64,000 nucleotides of DNA from Halorussus limi (GTDB lineage: Archaea; Halobacteriota; Halobacteria; Halobacteriales; Haladaptataceae), in NCBI RefSeq assembly GCF_023238205.1, contig NZ_CP096659.1, positions 2,497,626 through 2,561,625 of the forward strand, written 5' to 3'. Of the stretch, positions 25,748-34,337 are shown in pieces. The position numbers were made by a program, and so were the translations under genes. Below the pieces are notes generated by a model, which worked only from the letters and a program-made list of their open reading frames with translations, ran no database searches and was not told where the DNA came from. Each line of letters begins with the position of its first letter. Positions within the stretch are counted from its first letter, which is position 1.

Positions 25748-26419
25748 ATGACACGCACCATCGACGTCTCGCTGGACCGACTCCGGCCGGACCGCGATAC
25801 CCTGCTGTGGGCGGGTCTCGTTCTCAACACCGAACTCATCCTGACGTTCGCGTACCTCCTGCTCGCGGACGTGACCGTGACCGAGTGGCGGTATCTCGTC
25901 TTCCCGTACGTGTGGCTCAACCTCAGCGTGTGGGCGCTGGTCCGGACGACGCCGTCGGCCGATTCGCCCCGGTCGCGCTACATCGGCGCGACGATAGCGG
26001 TGGGTTACTTCCTGTTGCTGGCGTACGTCGGCGGCCTGCTCGCGCCCGGCGGACACCACGCGCTCGGGTGGCGGGTCGCGTGGCTCCCGCCCGGGTGGGG
26101 TCCGGCGCTGCTGTACACCGGAACCGCGGTCAAGATATCGCTGTTCCCGTACAAACTCGTGGGCTACCTGACGCTGGCGTACCTCGTCTACGACACGGTC
26201 CTCGAAACCGCGGGGTCGGCGGTGTCGGGCCTGCTCGGACTCGTCTCCTGTGTCAGTTGCACGTGGCCGGTCGTCGCCACGCTCGCGGCCGGACTCGCGG
26301 GGTCGGGCACCGCGGTCGCGGCCGCGGCCAGCGAGTGGTCGTACACGCTCGGCACCCTCGCGTTCGCCGCGACCGTCGTGTTGCTCCGCTGGCGGCCGAC
26401 GTTCGGTCGCTTCCGGTGA
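25748..26419 (+). CDS. membrane protein in operon with ctaB (DUF7546-like)
   Basis: 223 residues, about six helices. A Cys pair within a helix, LVSCVSCTWPVVATL, recalls copper- or thiol-handling sites in oxidase assembly proteins, and the YTGTAVKISLFPYKLVGYL stretch is conserved-looking. It lies three bases after the CtaA-CtaB fusion, so it is translationally coupled. From memory it is DUF7546. A role in haem-copper oxidase biogenesis is a reasonable inference but unproven. Two imperfect 26-base tandem repeats start within its last codons. Confidence 0.8.
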   Translation: MTRTIDVSLDRLRPDRDTLLWAGLVLNTELILTFAYLLLADVTVTEWRYLVFPYVWLNLSVWALVRTTPSADSPRSRYIGATIAVGYFLLLAYVGGLLAPGGHHALGWRVAWLPPGWGPALLYTGTAVKISLFPYKLVGYLTLAYLVYDTVLETAGSAVSGLLGLVSCVSCTWPVVATLAAGLAGSGTAVAAAASEWSYTLGTLAFAATVVLLRWRPTFGRFR

Positions 26420-26458
26420 GCGTCGGCCGCAGTCGCTTCCGGTGAGACTCGACCGCAG
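26407..26458 (+). repeat. two 26-base tandem repeat units at the end of the DUF7546-like gene
   Basis: Units at 26407-26432 and 26433-26458 share tcgcttccggtgag followed by a similar second half; a third partial unit (tcgcttt) follows. The first unit contains the last codons and stop of the gene, so the repeat duplicated the gene end. Confidence 0.6.
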
Positions 26459-26530
26459 TCGCTTTTCGCGTCCGGTAGGCGTGCCCGGTTATCTTTCGCG
26501 ATAATTTGAGGAAATTATAATCCGGTTCGC

Positions 26531-26548
26531 GTCAGACGTTCGTCTGAC
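26531..26548. promoter_or_regulatory. perfect 8+2+8 inverted repeat at predicted transcription start
   Basis: Arms GTCAGACG and CGTCTGAC with a TT spacer end four bases before the ATG at 26553 and about 12 bases after the TATA-like attataat (26513-26520). A dimeric repressor bound here would cover the initiation site. A second inverted repeat, ATAATTT-gagg-AAATTAT (26501-26518), overlaps the TATA box. Confidence 0.5.
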
Positions 26549-26552
26549 ACCC

Positions 26553-27173
26553 ATGCCGACCCCCGGCGACGACGCCAGACGATACGCGTCGATGCTCGCG
26601 GAACGCGCCGACCACCGGTCGGTCACGGCCGAGCGACTGGCGGGCACCGCGGACGCCGTCGCCGACCTCACGGAGACGCTCGTCGCGGTCCTCGCCGAGG
26701 CCGAACGCCCGAAGTTCTGCTTCGAGTGCGGCGAGGGCGGCGTCGGGTTCGGCGACCCCGATTCGACGGTCACGCCCGAACGCGGCGGGGTCTACCTGAT
26801 TACGAACCGGCGGGTCTACGTCCGTCTGGGCGTCGGCGACGAGGACAGGTCGCTGAGTCTCCCCTACGGGGAAATCGCGGGCGTTCGCCACCGGAGCGGC
26901 CAGCGGCGCCACCGCATCGACCTCGCGGTCTCGGGGTCGAGATACTACCTCTGGGTCTCCCCGGAGTTCGACGCCGGGGACGTGGCGGAGGCCGCCGAGT
27001 ACGTGAGCTACCGCCACACCGCCGAAACTCCGGACTCGGGCGCGGACGACGCCTCGTCGGACGAGTCGCAGAGTCTCCGTGAGCGACTGGCGCGCCTCGG
27101 CGACGCCAAGTCGCGAGGACTCATCGACGAGGAGGAGTTTCAACACCGGAAGGACGAACTGCTCGACGAGTGA
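26553..27173 (+). CDS. PH-like and SHOCT domain protein
   Basis: 206 residues, cytosolic. An N-terminal helical part (1-55) is followed by a Cys-x2-Cys (KFCFECGEGG), then a bacterial PH-like beta domain (about 75-140, VYLITNRRVYVRLGVGDED and LPYGEIAGVRHRSG). The end is a SHOCT helix pair (SLRERLARLGDAKSRGLID, then EEEFQHRKDELL). SHOCT motifs often sit at the ends of membrane-associated or oligomeric proteins. No membrane helix is present. A palindrome at the start suggests tight transcription control. Confidence 0.82.
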   Translation: MPTPGDDARRYASMLAERADHRSVTAERLAGTADAVADLTETLVAVLAEAERPKFCFECGEGGVGFGDPDSTVTPERGGVYLITNRRVYVRLGVGDEDRSLSLPYGEIAGVRHRSGQRRHRIDLAVSGSRYYLWVSPEFDAGDVAEAAEYVSYRHTAETPDSGADDASSDESQSLRERLARLGDAKSRGLIDEEEFQHRKDELLDE

Positions 27174-27192
27174 CGTTCTCGCACCCTCGTCT

Positions 27193-27450
27193 TCACTCGC
27201 CGAGTCGGTACTCCTCGGCGTCCGCCGGACCGCCGACGTAGCCGAGCAACCAGTTCCACTTCTCGGAGACGGAGGCGTCCTTCGGCGCGTCGGCCATGCG
27301 CTCGGCGATGAACGTCGGACTCCACTCGACGCCCGCCTCCCGGACGCGGACCGCGGCCTCGGCGACTCGTTCGGCGTCGCGTTCGGCACCGAACTCCGCG
27401 GCGACCTTGGTCTCGACTCGGGTTCTGAACTCGTCGGCTCCGTCGGTCAT
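27193..27450 (-). CDS. conserved haloarchaeal hypothetical protein, 85 aa
   Basis: Acidic all-alpha protein starting MTDGADEFRTRVETKVAAEF, ending with EKWNWLLGYVGGPADAEEY. There are no Cys residues, signals or membrane helices. The longer in-frame start at 28089 runs through the ABC gene on the other strand and is a shadow, so ATG 27450 is used. Function unknown; convergent with the PH/SHOCT gene. Confidence 0.7.
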   Translation of the reverse strand: MTDGADEFRTRVETKVAAEFGAERDAERVAEAAVRVREAGVEWSPTFIAERMADAPKDASVSEKWNWLLGYVGGPADAEEYRLGE

Positions 27451-27534
27451 ACCGGTTCTATCCGACCTCCGACACAAATAGTTGCTGGCGTCGGAACCGA
27501 CGGGCTTAGGGCCGGACCGGCGCAAGTGCCCGAC

Positions 27535-28551
27535 ATGACCGAGCCACTGGTCGCCGAGGACCTGCGGAAGTCCTACGGCGACACCACGGCGCTCGACGGC
27601 GTCTCGCTGTCGGTCGGCGAGGGCGAGGTGTTCGGACTCATCGGCCCGAACGGCGCGGGCAAGACCACGCTGGTCCGGGCGCTGACCGGAACCACGGAAC
27701 CCGACTCGGGGTCGGTATCGACGTTCGGGACCGACCCCGCGTCGGCCGACCGCCAGCGCCTCGGCCTCCTCCCGCAGGCGTTCGACCCGCCCGAACGGCT
27801 GACCGCCCGCGAACTGGTCGCGTACTACGCCGGCCTGTACGACGAGGCGCGCGACCCCGACACCGTGCTCGCGGAGGTCGGTCTCGACGCCGAGGACGAC
27901 ACGTGGTACGAGAACCTCTCGGGCGGCCAGCAGCGCCGGACCTGCGTCGGGACGGCGCTGGTCAACGACCCGGACCTCCTCTTTCTGGACGAACCGACCA
28001 CGGGCATCGACCCGGCGGGGCGGCGCGCGCTCTGGACGCTCGTGGAGGACCTCGCGGACCGCGGCACCACGGTCTTCCTGACGACCCACTCGATGGAGGA
28101 GGCCGAGCGCCTCGCCGACCGGGTCGGTCTGCTCGCCGACGGCGAACTCGCGGCGGTCGGTGCGCCCTCGGACCTCGTGGCCGAGTACGGCGGCCGGACG
28201 AGAATCGTGGTCGAGACCGAGACCGACTCGGGAATCGACGACGGGGCCGCCGACGCGACCGGACTCGCCGGGGCGGCCGACGCGCTCGCGGGCACCGACT
28301 TCGAGGTCGAGGCGTCCGAGGGCCGACTCGTCGTGACCGGCGTCCGACCCGAGGACATCGCCGAAGTCGTCGCGGCGCTGAACGAGGGCGGCGTCGCCTA
28401 CGAGTCGCTGACGTGGACGGAACCCGACCTCGAAGACGCCTTCCTCCGACTGACCGGACGGTCGGTCGCGGGCGGCGAGGGCGTCTCGCTCGGCCGGACC
28501 GGCGAGGCGGACGGCGACGGCGAGGCCGCGCTCGCGGGGGGCGAGCGATGA
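27535..28551 (+). CDS. ABC-2 type transporter ATP-binding protein
   Basis: 338-residue ATPase of an exporter. Walker A is GPNGAGKTT, the signature is LSGGQQRRTCVG, Walker B is LLFLDEPTTG, and the switch His lies in LTTHSMEEAE. A C-terminal extension (about 215-338) is typical of DrrA/CcmA-like exporters. Its TGA overlaps the ATG of the permease gene (ATGA), so the two are translated together. The substrate is unknown; drug, lipid or polysaccharide export are all possible. Confidence 0.94.
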   Translation: MTEPLVAEDLRKSYGDTTALDGVSLSVGEGEVFGLIGPNGAGKTTLVRALTGTTEPDSGSVSTFGTDPASADRQRLGLLPQAFDPPERLTARELVAYYAGLYDEARDPDTVLAEVGLDAEDDTWYENLSGGQQRRTCVGTALVNDPDLLFLDEPTTGIDPAGRRALWTLVEDLADRGTTVFLTTHSMEEAERLADRVGLLADGELAAVGAPSDLVAEYGGRTRIVVETETDSGIDDGAADATGLAGAADALAGTDFEVEASEGRLVVTGVRPEDIAEVVAALNEGGVAYESLTWTEPDLEDAFLRLTGRSVAGGEGVSLGRTGEADGDGEAALAGGER

Positions 28552-29348
28552 CGGCGACCGGTCGGGTCCGCGCGGAGGCCAGCGCGGCGTGGCGGTCGTT
28601 CACCCGGCGGCGGACCGCCGTCTTCTTCACGTTCTTCTTCCCGGTCATCCTCATCCTCATCTTCGCGGTGCTGGTCCAGACGAACCCGGGCGGCGGCGGC
28701 CTGTTCGCCGAACCGCCGGGCTACTACCTGCCGGGGTATCTCGCGGTCGTCGTCCTGTTCACGCCGCTCTCGCGGGTCGGTTCGGAGGTCGCGCGCCACC
28801 GCGAGGGCAACCGGTTCGAGAAGTTGGAGACGACGCCGCTGTCGCGCGCCGAGTGGTTGCTCGCCCACACGCTGGTCAACGTCGCCATCATCGGCATCGC
28901 CGGCCTGCTCATCCTCGGACTCATGGCGCTGGTGACGGGCACCGCGTCGCTGGCGCTCGGCCCGACGACCCTCGCGCTGGTCGCGGTGTTCCTCGCGTTC
29001 GCGGTGGCGCTGTTCTGTGGTCTCGGCGCGGTGCTGGGCGGACTCGCCGACTCCCAAGACGGCGTCATCGCCGCGAGCAACACCATCGCGCTCCCTCTAC
29101 TCTTCCTCTCGGACACGTTCGTCACGCCCGACCTGCTCCCGGCGTGGTTCCGGCCCGCGACGAACCTCTCGCCGCTGACCTACTTCGCCCGCGGGGTCCG
29201 GGACCTGACCTACGTGCCGCCCGAGACCGGCGTCGAACCGCTCGGCGCGTCGCCGCTCGGCGGGTGGGAGTTCGACCTCGCGGTCCTCGCGGCCCTCACG
29301 CTGGTCTTCTTCGCGGCCGGGACCTACGCGATTCCCCGGACGGACTGA
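28548..29348 (+). CDS. ABC-2 type transporter permease
   Basis: 266 residues with six helices: one near 24-43, then a long outer loop, then five from about 63 to 260. The stretches RTAVFFTFFFPVILILIF and LSPLTYFARGVRDL are typical of ABC-2 permeases. ATG 28548 overlaps the stop of the ATPase gene. One permease with one ATPase implies a dimer of each. It is followed 74 bases later by a lipoprotein gene that may or may not belong to the same function. Confidence 0.92.
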   Translation: MTATGRVRAEASAAWRSFTRRRTAVFFTFFFPVILILIFAVLVQTNPGGGGLFAEPPGYYLPGYLAVVVLFTPLSRVGSEVARHREGNRFEKLETTPLSRAEWLLAHTLVNVAIIGIAGLLILGLMALVTGTASLALGPTTLALVAVFLAFAVALFCGLGAVLGGLADSQDGVIAASNTIALPLLFLSDTFVTPDLLPAWFRPATNLSPLTYFARGVRDLTYVPPETGVEPLGASPLGGWEFDLAVLAALTLVFFAAGTYAIPRTD

Positions 29349-29422
29349 CCGGGTTTCGGACCGTCTCGGTTCGCCGAGGTTCAGTCAGAAAACATTTACC
29401 GGCACTGGCCGGACCACGAGTT

Positions 29423-29968
29423 ATGCACTCACGACCGCTGGCCGCCCTCTCGCTCGGCGCCCTCCTCGTCCTCGCGGGATGTATCGGCGGTGGCTCCGCG
29501 CCCGGAGCGACCGGCTCGCCGTCCGCGACGGCCGACACCGCGACGACCGACCTCGAAACCTCGTCCGTCTCGTCCGCCCCGTCTACCGCGACCACCGGGG
29601 CCGAAACCACCACCCGAGCGTCCTGCTCGCTCGACGCGAACGCGACGCTCTCGTCGGTGTCGAAACCGGAGACCCTCTCCGAGGCGACGGCCCGCGACGT
29701 CGCCGAGACCGTCGCCTCGCGCTACCAGTCGGTCCGCGTGGACGAACACACGTACTTCAACCACCACACGACCGTCTCCGGCGTCGAATCGGTCGACGGC
29801 GGCTACCGGGTCGCCTTGAAGGGCGAACTCGATTACGACGAGCGCGGCGGCGAGAACGCGACGGTCGTCCACGTCCATCGGCCGTACTCCGTCACCTACC
29901 GCGTGACCGACCGGGGCGTCGTCCGGCGCGGCGAGGCCGGTGCGACCGGCACCGTCGTCTGCTGGTAA
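29423..29968 (+). CDS. secreted lipoprotein with Ser/Thr linker, 181 aa
   Basis: A Sec lipoprotein signal ends in the lipobox LAGC with Cys20. A Ser/Thr/Ala linker (to about 67), probably glycosylated, leads to a compact domain of about 110 residues. That domain carries His clusters (TYFNHHTT and VVHVHRPY) and a Cys pair (Cys68 and the penultimate Cys). I do not recognise the family. Upstream tttacc near 29395 may be its promoter. Confidence 0.78.
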   Translation: MHSRPLAALSLGALLVLAGCIGGGSAPGATGSPSATADTATTDLETSSVSSAPSTATTGAETTTRASCSLDANATLSSVSKPETLSEATARDVAETVASRYQSVRVDEHTYFNHHTTVSGVESVDGGYRVALKGELDYDERGGENATVVHVHRPYSVTYRVTDRGVVRRGEAGATGTVVCW

Positions 29969-30005
29969 CGTCGCCGACTCGGAGTCGCGCCGTTCGCCGG
30001 CTAAT

Positions 30006-30545
30006 TCACTTCTCTTTCGCGAGCAGTCGCCGCCGGAACCCGACCGACTCGGAGGTATCGGCGTCCGTCGCGTCCTCGACGGGGACGCCCCGCAACCGGA
30101 GGATTTCGGCCGCCTCGTCGGCGTCGCGCTCGGTCGGCGTCTCGATTTCGAGCGGATCGCGCGCCTCGTCGTCGAACTCGACGCTGAGGCGGTCGTCGTC
30201 CACGCGTCGGGCCGCGGCGACGTCGCGCAGTCGAGCCGTCTTCGTTCGCGTCGCGCGGTACGCCACGACGAGGGCGATGAGGCCGATGCAGGCGACCAGA
30301 AACAGCGACGGCAGGTCGGCCCGCCCCGCCAGCACTGCGGGTACCTTTCGGGCCCCGCGGACGACGAACCACGCGGTACTGACCGTCGAGAAGACGAACA
30401 GCGCGCGCCGACCCGCGGCGTTGGTGGTCCAGCCGTCGCGCCACTTCCCCCGCGCCAGTCGCCGCGCCGACCCCGAGATTTCGAGGCGGCCGTCGGCGAC
30501 GGTCGCGGTTCCGGTCGTCGTGCGGAACGTCCACTCGTCGGTCAC
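30006..30545 (-). CDS. two-helix membrane protein with PH-like character, 179 aa
   Basis: N-terminal beta-rich segment (WTFRTTTGTATVADGRLEIS, continuing to about 45), two helices (about 47-65 and 79-97), then an acidic cytosolic domain (FDDEARDPLEIETPTERDAD). The strand pattern resembles bacterial PH-like membrane proteins but the match is weak. It lies 72 bases downstream of the fructosamine kinase gene on the same strand. Function unknown. Confidence 0.72.
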   Translation of the reverse strand: MTDEWTFRTTTGTATVADGRLEISGSARRLARGKWRDGWTTNAAGRRALFVFSTVSTAWFVVRGARKVPAVLAGRADLPSLFLVACIGLIALVVAYRATRTKTARLRDVAAARRVDDDRLSVEFDDEARDPLEIETPTERDADEAAEILRLRGVPVEDATDADTSESVGFRRRLLAKEK

Positions 30546-30617
30546 GAGCGGTTGCTCGTCGCCGAGCGACTTATGTCGGGCGGTTGGCGTGAGCGGGTGG
30601 TCAGTATCCGCGGTCGG

Positions 30618-31565
30618 TCAGTAACCGAGGCCGGTCAGTCGCCCGTCGATTCCCGCGGCGTAGCGCTCGTCCCCGAAGTACAGCAGGTGTTCGAGCAGGG
30701 GAACTAACTGGTACACCGCGCGCCGCCCCTCGCGGAATCCCGGGTCGATACCGCGCTCGGCGTCGTACGCCTCGAAGAAGGCGTCGCCGAACGACCCCGC
30801 GAACGCGACGTACGCGAGTTCGACCTCGGCGTGGCCGAAGTAACACGCCGGGTCGAGGAACGCCCGGACCCGCCCGCCGTCGGCGAGGACGTTGTTCGCC
30901 CACACGTCGCCGTGGAGCAGGGCGGGCGGCGGGTCGTCGGGGAGCAACGAGTCGAGGTCCCGGGCGAGCGCGTCGAGTCTATTGCTGAGGTCCGACGGGA
31001 GGACGCCCGCCTCGCGGGCCTTCCGGGCGAAGTGGCGGAGCCGTCGGTCCCGGAAGAACGCGACCCACGAGTCGGTCCACCGGTTCGGCTGACGGTACGG
31101 CCCGGTCAGGGTGTCCCGCGGGAAGCCGTAGTTTCGCCCGGGGCCGTCCTCCCGTCCGGCGGTCTCCTCCGGGCGCTCGCGGTGGAGCGCCGCGAGGTGA
31201 CGGGCGGCGTCGCGCTCGCCGGCCGGAGTGACTTCGCTATCGCCCTCGACGTACTCCAAGACCAGCAGGGCGTCGGTGCGGTGGTACACCTCGGGGACAG
31301 GCAGGCCGCGGTCGGACAGAAATTCGAGCATGAACGCCTCCGTGCCGAGGGGCGTCTCGCCGGTCTTGGCCGCCGCGGTCCGGCCGTCGGCGAGGGCGAC
31401 GCGGGCGACTCGGCCGACCTCGCCGCCGTCGAGTTCCGCGACCGACTCGACGTCGGTTCCGAGTGCGTCGGCGACTCGGTCCCGGAGCGAGAACCCGGGC
31501 GAGTCGTCCGACCCCGACGAATCGTCCGAATCCGGACCCGACGAGTCGTCGGCGTCTCCGCTCAT
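30618..31565 (-). CDS. fructosamine kinase family protein
   Basis: Kinase that phosphorylates ketoamines on glycated proteins or small molecules, starting their repair. The 315-residue protein has an acidic Ser/Asp N-terminus (1-25), the kinase N-lobe (VARVALADGRTAAAKTGE), the catalytic loop LLHGDVWANNVL and the metal-binding loop FLDPACYFGHAEVELAY, all diagnostic for the FN3K family. Its ATG at 31565 overlaps the stop of the upstream DUF420 gene by four bases, so the two form an operon. Confidence 0.92.
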   Translation of the reverse strand: MSGDADDSSGPDSDDSSGSDDSPGFSLRDRVADALGTDVESVAELDGGEVGRVARVALADGRTAAAKTGETPLGTEAFMLEFLSDRGLPVPEVYHRTDALLVLEYVEGDSEVTPAGERDAARHLAALHRERPEETAGREDGPGRNYGFPRDTLTGPYRQPNRWTDSWVAFFRDRRLRHFARKAREAGVLPSDLSNRLDALARDLDSLLPDDPPPALLHGDVWANNVLADGGRVRAFLDPACYFGHAEVELAYVAFAGSFGDAFFEAYDAERGIDPGFREGRRAVYQLVPLLEHLLYFGDERYAAGIDGRLTGLGY

Positions 31566-32179
31566 CGGCGTCCGACGACGAGCGGTGCCAGCGACATCAC
31601 GTACTGCTCGACGCCGTAGACGTGGTTGAGCAGGACGTAGGTCACGATTCCGAGCGCGAGGCTCAGTCCCCACGCCGCGACCGCGATGCGGCCGACCCTC
31701 GCGTGGGCGGTGTCCCGGAGCTCCGACGGTGTGTGAGTGAGGCCGAGGACGACAGCGTGGACGACCACGGGAACCGACACCGCCGAGAGGACGATGTGGA
31801 TGGCGAGCATCACGATGTAGGCGTAGTAGACCGCCCCGCTCGCCGCGATGTGCTTCTCGCCGCCGCCCCCGAGCTTCGTGAGGTAGAGGACGAGAAACAG
31901 GAGGATGAGCGTGAACGCCGCCAGCATCGCGGTCCGGTGTTTGCGAACCTCGCCGCGGCGAATCCACCGCACGCCGAGGACGATGGTGGTCAGCGCGAGG
32001 GTGTTCACGACCGCGATTGCGTGACTCAGCAGGTCCACGGTCGCGCGTTCGAGTTCCGGATAGATGGGCAGGACGCCCGCGAACGTCCCGAGGACGAGGA
32101 CGTAGCCCAGCACCGAGAGGACCGCGGTCACGGCACGCGGGTTGTTCTTGACCCGCCGCTTCGCAGTCGAAGTAGCCAT
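31562..32179 (-). CDS. DUF420 family membrane protein
   Basis: 205 residues with six helices. Conserved histidines in LLSHAIAVVNTLAL, MLAIHIVLSAV and VHAVVLGL resemble the DUF420/CtaM-like group that accompanies cytochrome oxidases in bacteria and archaea. A role in terminal oxidase assembly is known for relatives and only inferred here. Oxidase genes lie 6-10 kb away. It overlaps the fructosamine kinase start, an odd functional pairing. Confidence 0.85.
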   Translation of the reverse strand: MATSTAKRRVKNNPRAVTAVLSVLGYVLVLGTFAGVLPIYPELERATVDLLSHAIAVVNTLALTTIVLGVRWIRRGEVRKHRTAMLAAFTLILLFLVLYLTKLGGGGEKHIAASGAVYYAYIVMLAIHIVLSAVSVPVVVHAVVLGLTHTPSELRDTAHARVGRIAVAAWGLSLALGIVTYVLLNHVYGVEQYVMSLAPLVVGRR

Positions 32180-32335
32180 GTCGGGGCGTTAGGACTACCG
32201 GCCCAAGTGTGTTCCTGTCCGCCTCGGCGGGCGTACGGGTCGTTTCTCTCGTCACTTCAGCGACGCAGGAACGTCTCCCCACCGCTCGCGAGGCGCACGA
32301 ACGTTTAAGTCCGAGACCGGGACGAAACTGCCTCG

Positions 32336-33577
32336 ATGGAGGCGCTCGGCGTCCGAATCGGCCTGTCTCTCGGCCCGTCGGCCGCGGCGCTCGCGTTCGT
32401 CTTCGTCGGGGTCGCGCTCGGGACCCTGAGCGGACTCACCCCCGGTCTGCACGTCAACAACCTCGCGCTCCTGTTGGCGTCGGTCGCGCCCGCGGTTCCC
32501 GGTCCGCCGCGACTCGTCGGCGCGGCCGTGCTCGCTGCCGGGGTGGTCCACTCGTTTCTCGACGCCGTACCCGCGCTCGCGCTCGGCGTGCCGGACGCCG
32601 CGATGGCGGCGTCCGCCCTGCCCGCTCACCGACTCGTCATCGCGGGGCGAGGGCGAGAGGCGGTCAGGCTATCGGCGCTCGGGAGCGGACTCGCGGTCGC
32701 GTTCGCGGTCCCGCTCGCGATTCCGGTCACGCGCGGCATGACGGTCGCCTACCCGGTCGTGCGCGCTCACCTCCCGGTCGTCCTCGGCGTCGTCGTCGCG
32801 TTCCTCTTACTGACGGAGGGGTCGGTTCGGGCGTTCTGCGGCGGCGCGGCGGGGTTCGCGGGAAGCGGAGCGCTCGGGCGCGCCACCCTCGACCTGAGTC
32901 CGGCCGCGCCCCTCGACGCGGGCGGGATGCTCACGCCGCTGTTCGCGGGACTGTTCGGCGCGCCGGTCCTGATAGAGGCGCTCTCCGGGTCCGGCGTGCC
33001 CGAGCAGGACGACTCGACGATAGCGGCCTCCCGGCGGACGGTCGGCCTGACCGCGGCGGCCGGATGTCTCGCCGGGGCGGTCGTCGGCTACCTGCCGGGC
33101 GTCTCGTCGGCCGTCGCCGCGGTGCTTGCGCTCGCGCTGGTCCCCGGTTCGACCGACGCCCGCGGGTTCGTCGTGGCGACCAGCGGCGTCAACACAGCGA
33201 ACACCGTATTCGCGCTCTTCGCGCTGTCGGCGCTCGGCACGCCTCGGACCGGCGTGATGGTCGCGCTCCGAGAGGCGAACGCGCCGGTGAACCTGCCGCT
33301 CCTGCTCTCCACGGCCGCGATTGCGGGCGTCGCGGGCTTCCTGCTCGTCCTCGGCGTGGGCGACCGCTACCTCCGTGCGGTCGGCGCTGTCGACCAGTCG
33401 CGCCTCTCGGTCGGCGTCGTCGGCCTGCTGGCCGGACTGAGTTGGCTGTTCGCGGGCGGCGTCGGCGTCGCGGTCTTCGGGGTCGCTACGCTCGTCGGTC
33501 TCGTCCCCGCCCGGTTCGGTGCCCGGCGCGTCCACCTGATGGGGGTGTTGCTCGGGCCGCTGATGCTGGGCGCGTGA
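32336..33577 (+). CDS. tripartite tricarboxylate transporter TctA-like permease (DUF112)
   Basis: 413-residue protein with ten to twelve helices. GTLSGLTPGLHVNNLALLL and AAVVG..LPGVSSAVAAVLAL match the paired GxxxGxxPGxG-type motifs of the TctA/DUF112 permease family. In bacteria TctA needs small subunit TctB and binding protein TctC; neither is present here, as is usual for the archaeal branch. Substrate unknown. A TATA-like gtttaag sits 27-33 bases upstream. Confidence 0.88.
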   Translation: MEALGVRIGLSLGPSAAALAFVFVGVALGTLSGLTPGLHVNNLALLLASVAPAVPGPPRLVGAAVLAAGVVHSFLDAVPALALGVPDAAMAASALPAHRLVIAGRGREAVRLSALGSGLAVAFAVPLAIPVTRGMTVAYPVVRAHLPVVLGVVVAFLLLTEGSVRAFCGGAAGFAGSGALGRATLDLSPAAPLDAGGMLTPLFAGLFGAPVLIEALSGSGVPEQDDSTIAASRRTVGLTAAAGCLAGAVVGYLPGVSSAVAAVLALALVPGSTDARGFVVATSGVNTANTVFALFALSALGTPRTGVMVALREANAPVNLPLLLSTAAIAGVAGFLLVLGVGDRYLRAVGAVDQSRLSVGVVGLLAGLSWLFAGGVGVAVFGVATLVGLVPARFGARRVHLMGVLLGPLMLGA

Positions 33578-33596
33578 GGGTCCGCTCGGCGACTCG

Positions 33597-34085
33597 TTAC
33601 CGGCGTTCCAGAATCCGCCTCGTCCGGCGGTGGCGGTCCCGGAACATCGGTTCGAAGCCGACCCAGCCGAGCGGTCCGAGCAGGTCGCCGACCACCGGGA
33701 GTCGGTACTCGACCCGGTCGCGGAGGAGCGTCCGGTCGTCGCCGTCGGCGTAGAAGTAGTGCGTGTGGTGCCACTCCGGGAACGGGCCGTCCTCCATCGC
33801 GTCCGCGAAGACCGCGGACCCGTCGCCCTCCTCGCGCCGCGTGATGCGCGAGGTCCACCGCTGGCGCGGGCCGACGCCGAACGGTCGCATCGACATCCGG
33901 ACCGCCGTGCCGGATTCGAGCACCGCGTCGTCGCCGCGCTTGCTCCCGTCCGGGCCGCGGATTCCCTCGACTCGGAGGTGCATCCAGTCGGGCGTGAGCG
34001 CCTCCAGTCCGTCGATTCGGGAGTGGAACTCCCACACCTCGTCGAGCGGCGCGTTCACCCGGACTGCTCGCTGGTAGGTGGCCAT
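33597..34085 (-). CDS. SRPBCC (START-like) ligand-binding protein
   Basis: 162-residue soluble protein of the Bet v1-like fold: an opening strand (YQRAVRVNAPLDEVWEFHSR), central strands with a long groove, and a C-terminal helix with FRDRHRRTRRILE. It resembles the CoxG/SRPBCC proteins that bind hydrophobic ligands. The ligand is unknown. It is convergent with the permease gene (19 bases) and 60 bases from the end of the ABC importer operon on the same strand. Confidence 0.85.
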   Translation of the reverse strand: MATYQRAVRVNAPLDEVWEFHSRIDGLEALTPDWMHLRVEGIRGPDGSKRGDDAVLESGTAVRMSMRPFGVGPRQRWTSRITRREEGDGSAVFADAMEDGPFPEWHHTHYFYADGDDRTLLRDRVEYRLPVVGDLLGPLGWVGFEPMFRDRHRRTRRILERR

Positions 34086-34145
34086 CGGTGGGACGTAGGG
34101 GCCGCGGCAACCCAATCCTTGCGGTCGCGAGCGGTCTCGCCGTCG

Positions 34146-34337
34146 CTAGTCGAGCGTCAGCAGGACGAACACGCTCGTCAGCGTGGCCGCCACGCCGACG
34201 GCCATCGCGGTCGCGTACGCGCCTCGGAGGAACCCGTAGGCCGCGACCGCGGTCAGCGCGACGGCGAGACCGAGGAGCGGCGACGCCGCCGAGCGAACTC
34301 GGCGTCCGAGTCGCCCCGACCGCGAACGGGGCCTCAT
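34146..34337 (-). CDS. small two-helix membrane protein at the end of the sugar ABC operon, 63 aa
   Basis: It starts MRPRSRSGRLGRRVR, giving a strongly basic cytosolic N-terminus, followed by helices at about 19-38 and 44-61. The ATG overlaps the TGA of the importer ATPase by four bases, so it is translated with it. I know no named family. Because of its position it may assist assembly or localisation of the importer; this is inference. It is too small and basic to be judged by composition alone, but overlap and helices support it. Confidence 0.65.
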   Translation of the reverse strand: MRPRSRSGRLGRRVRSAASPLLGLAVALTAVAAYGFLRGAYATAMAVGVAATLTSVFVLLTLD

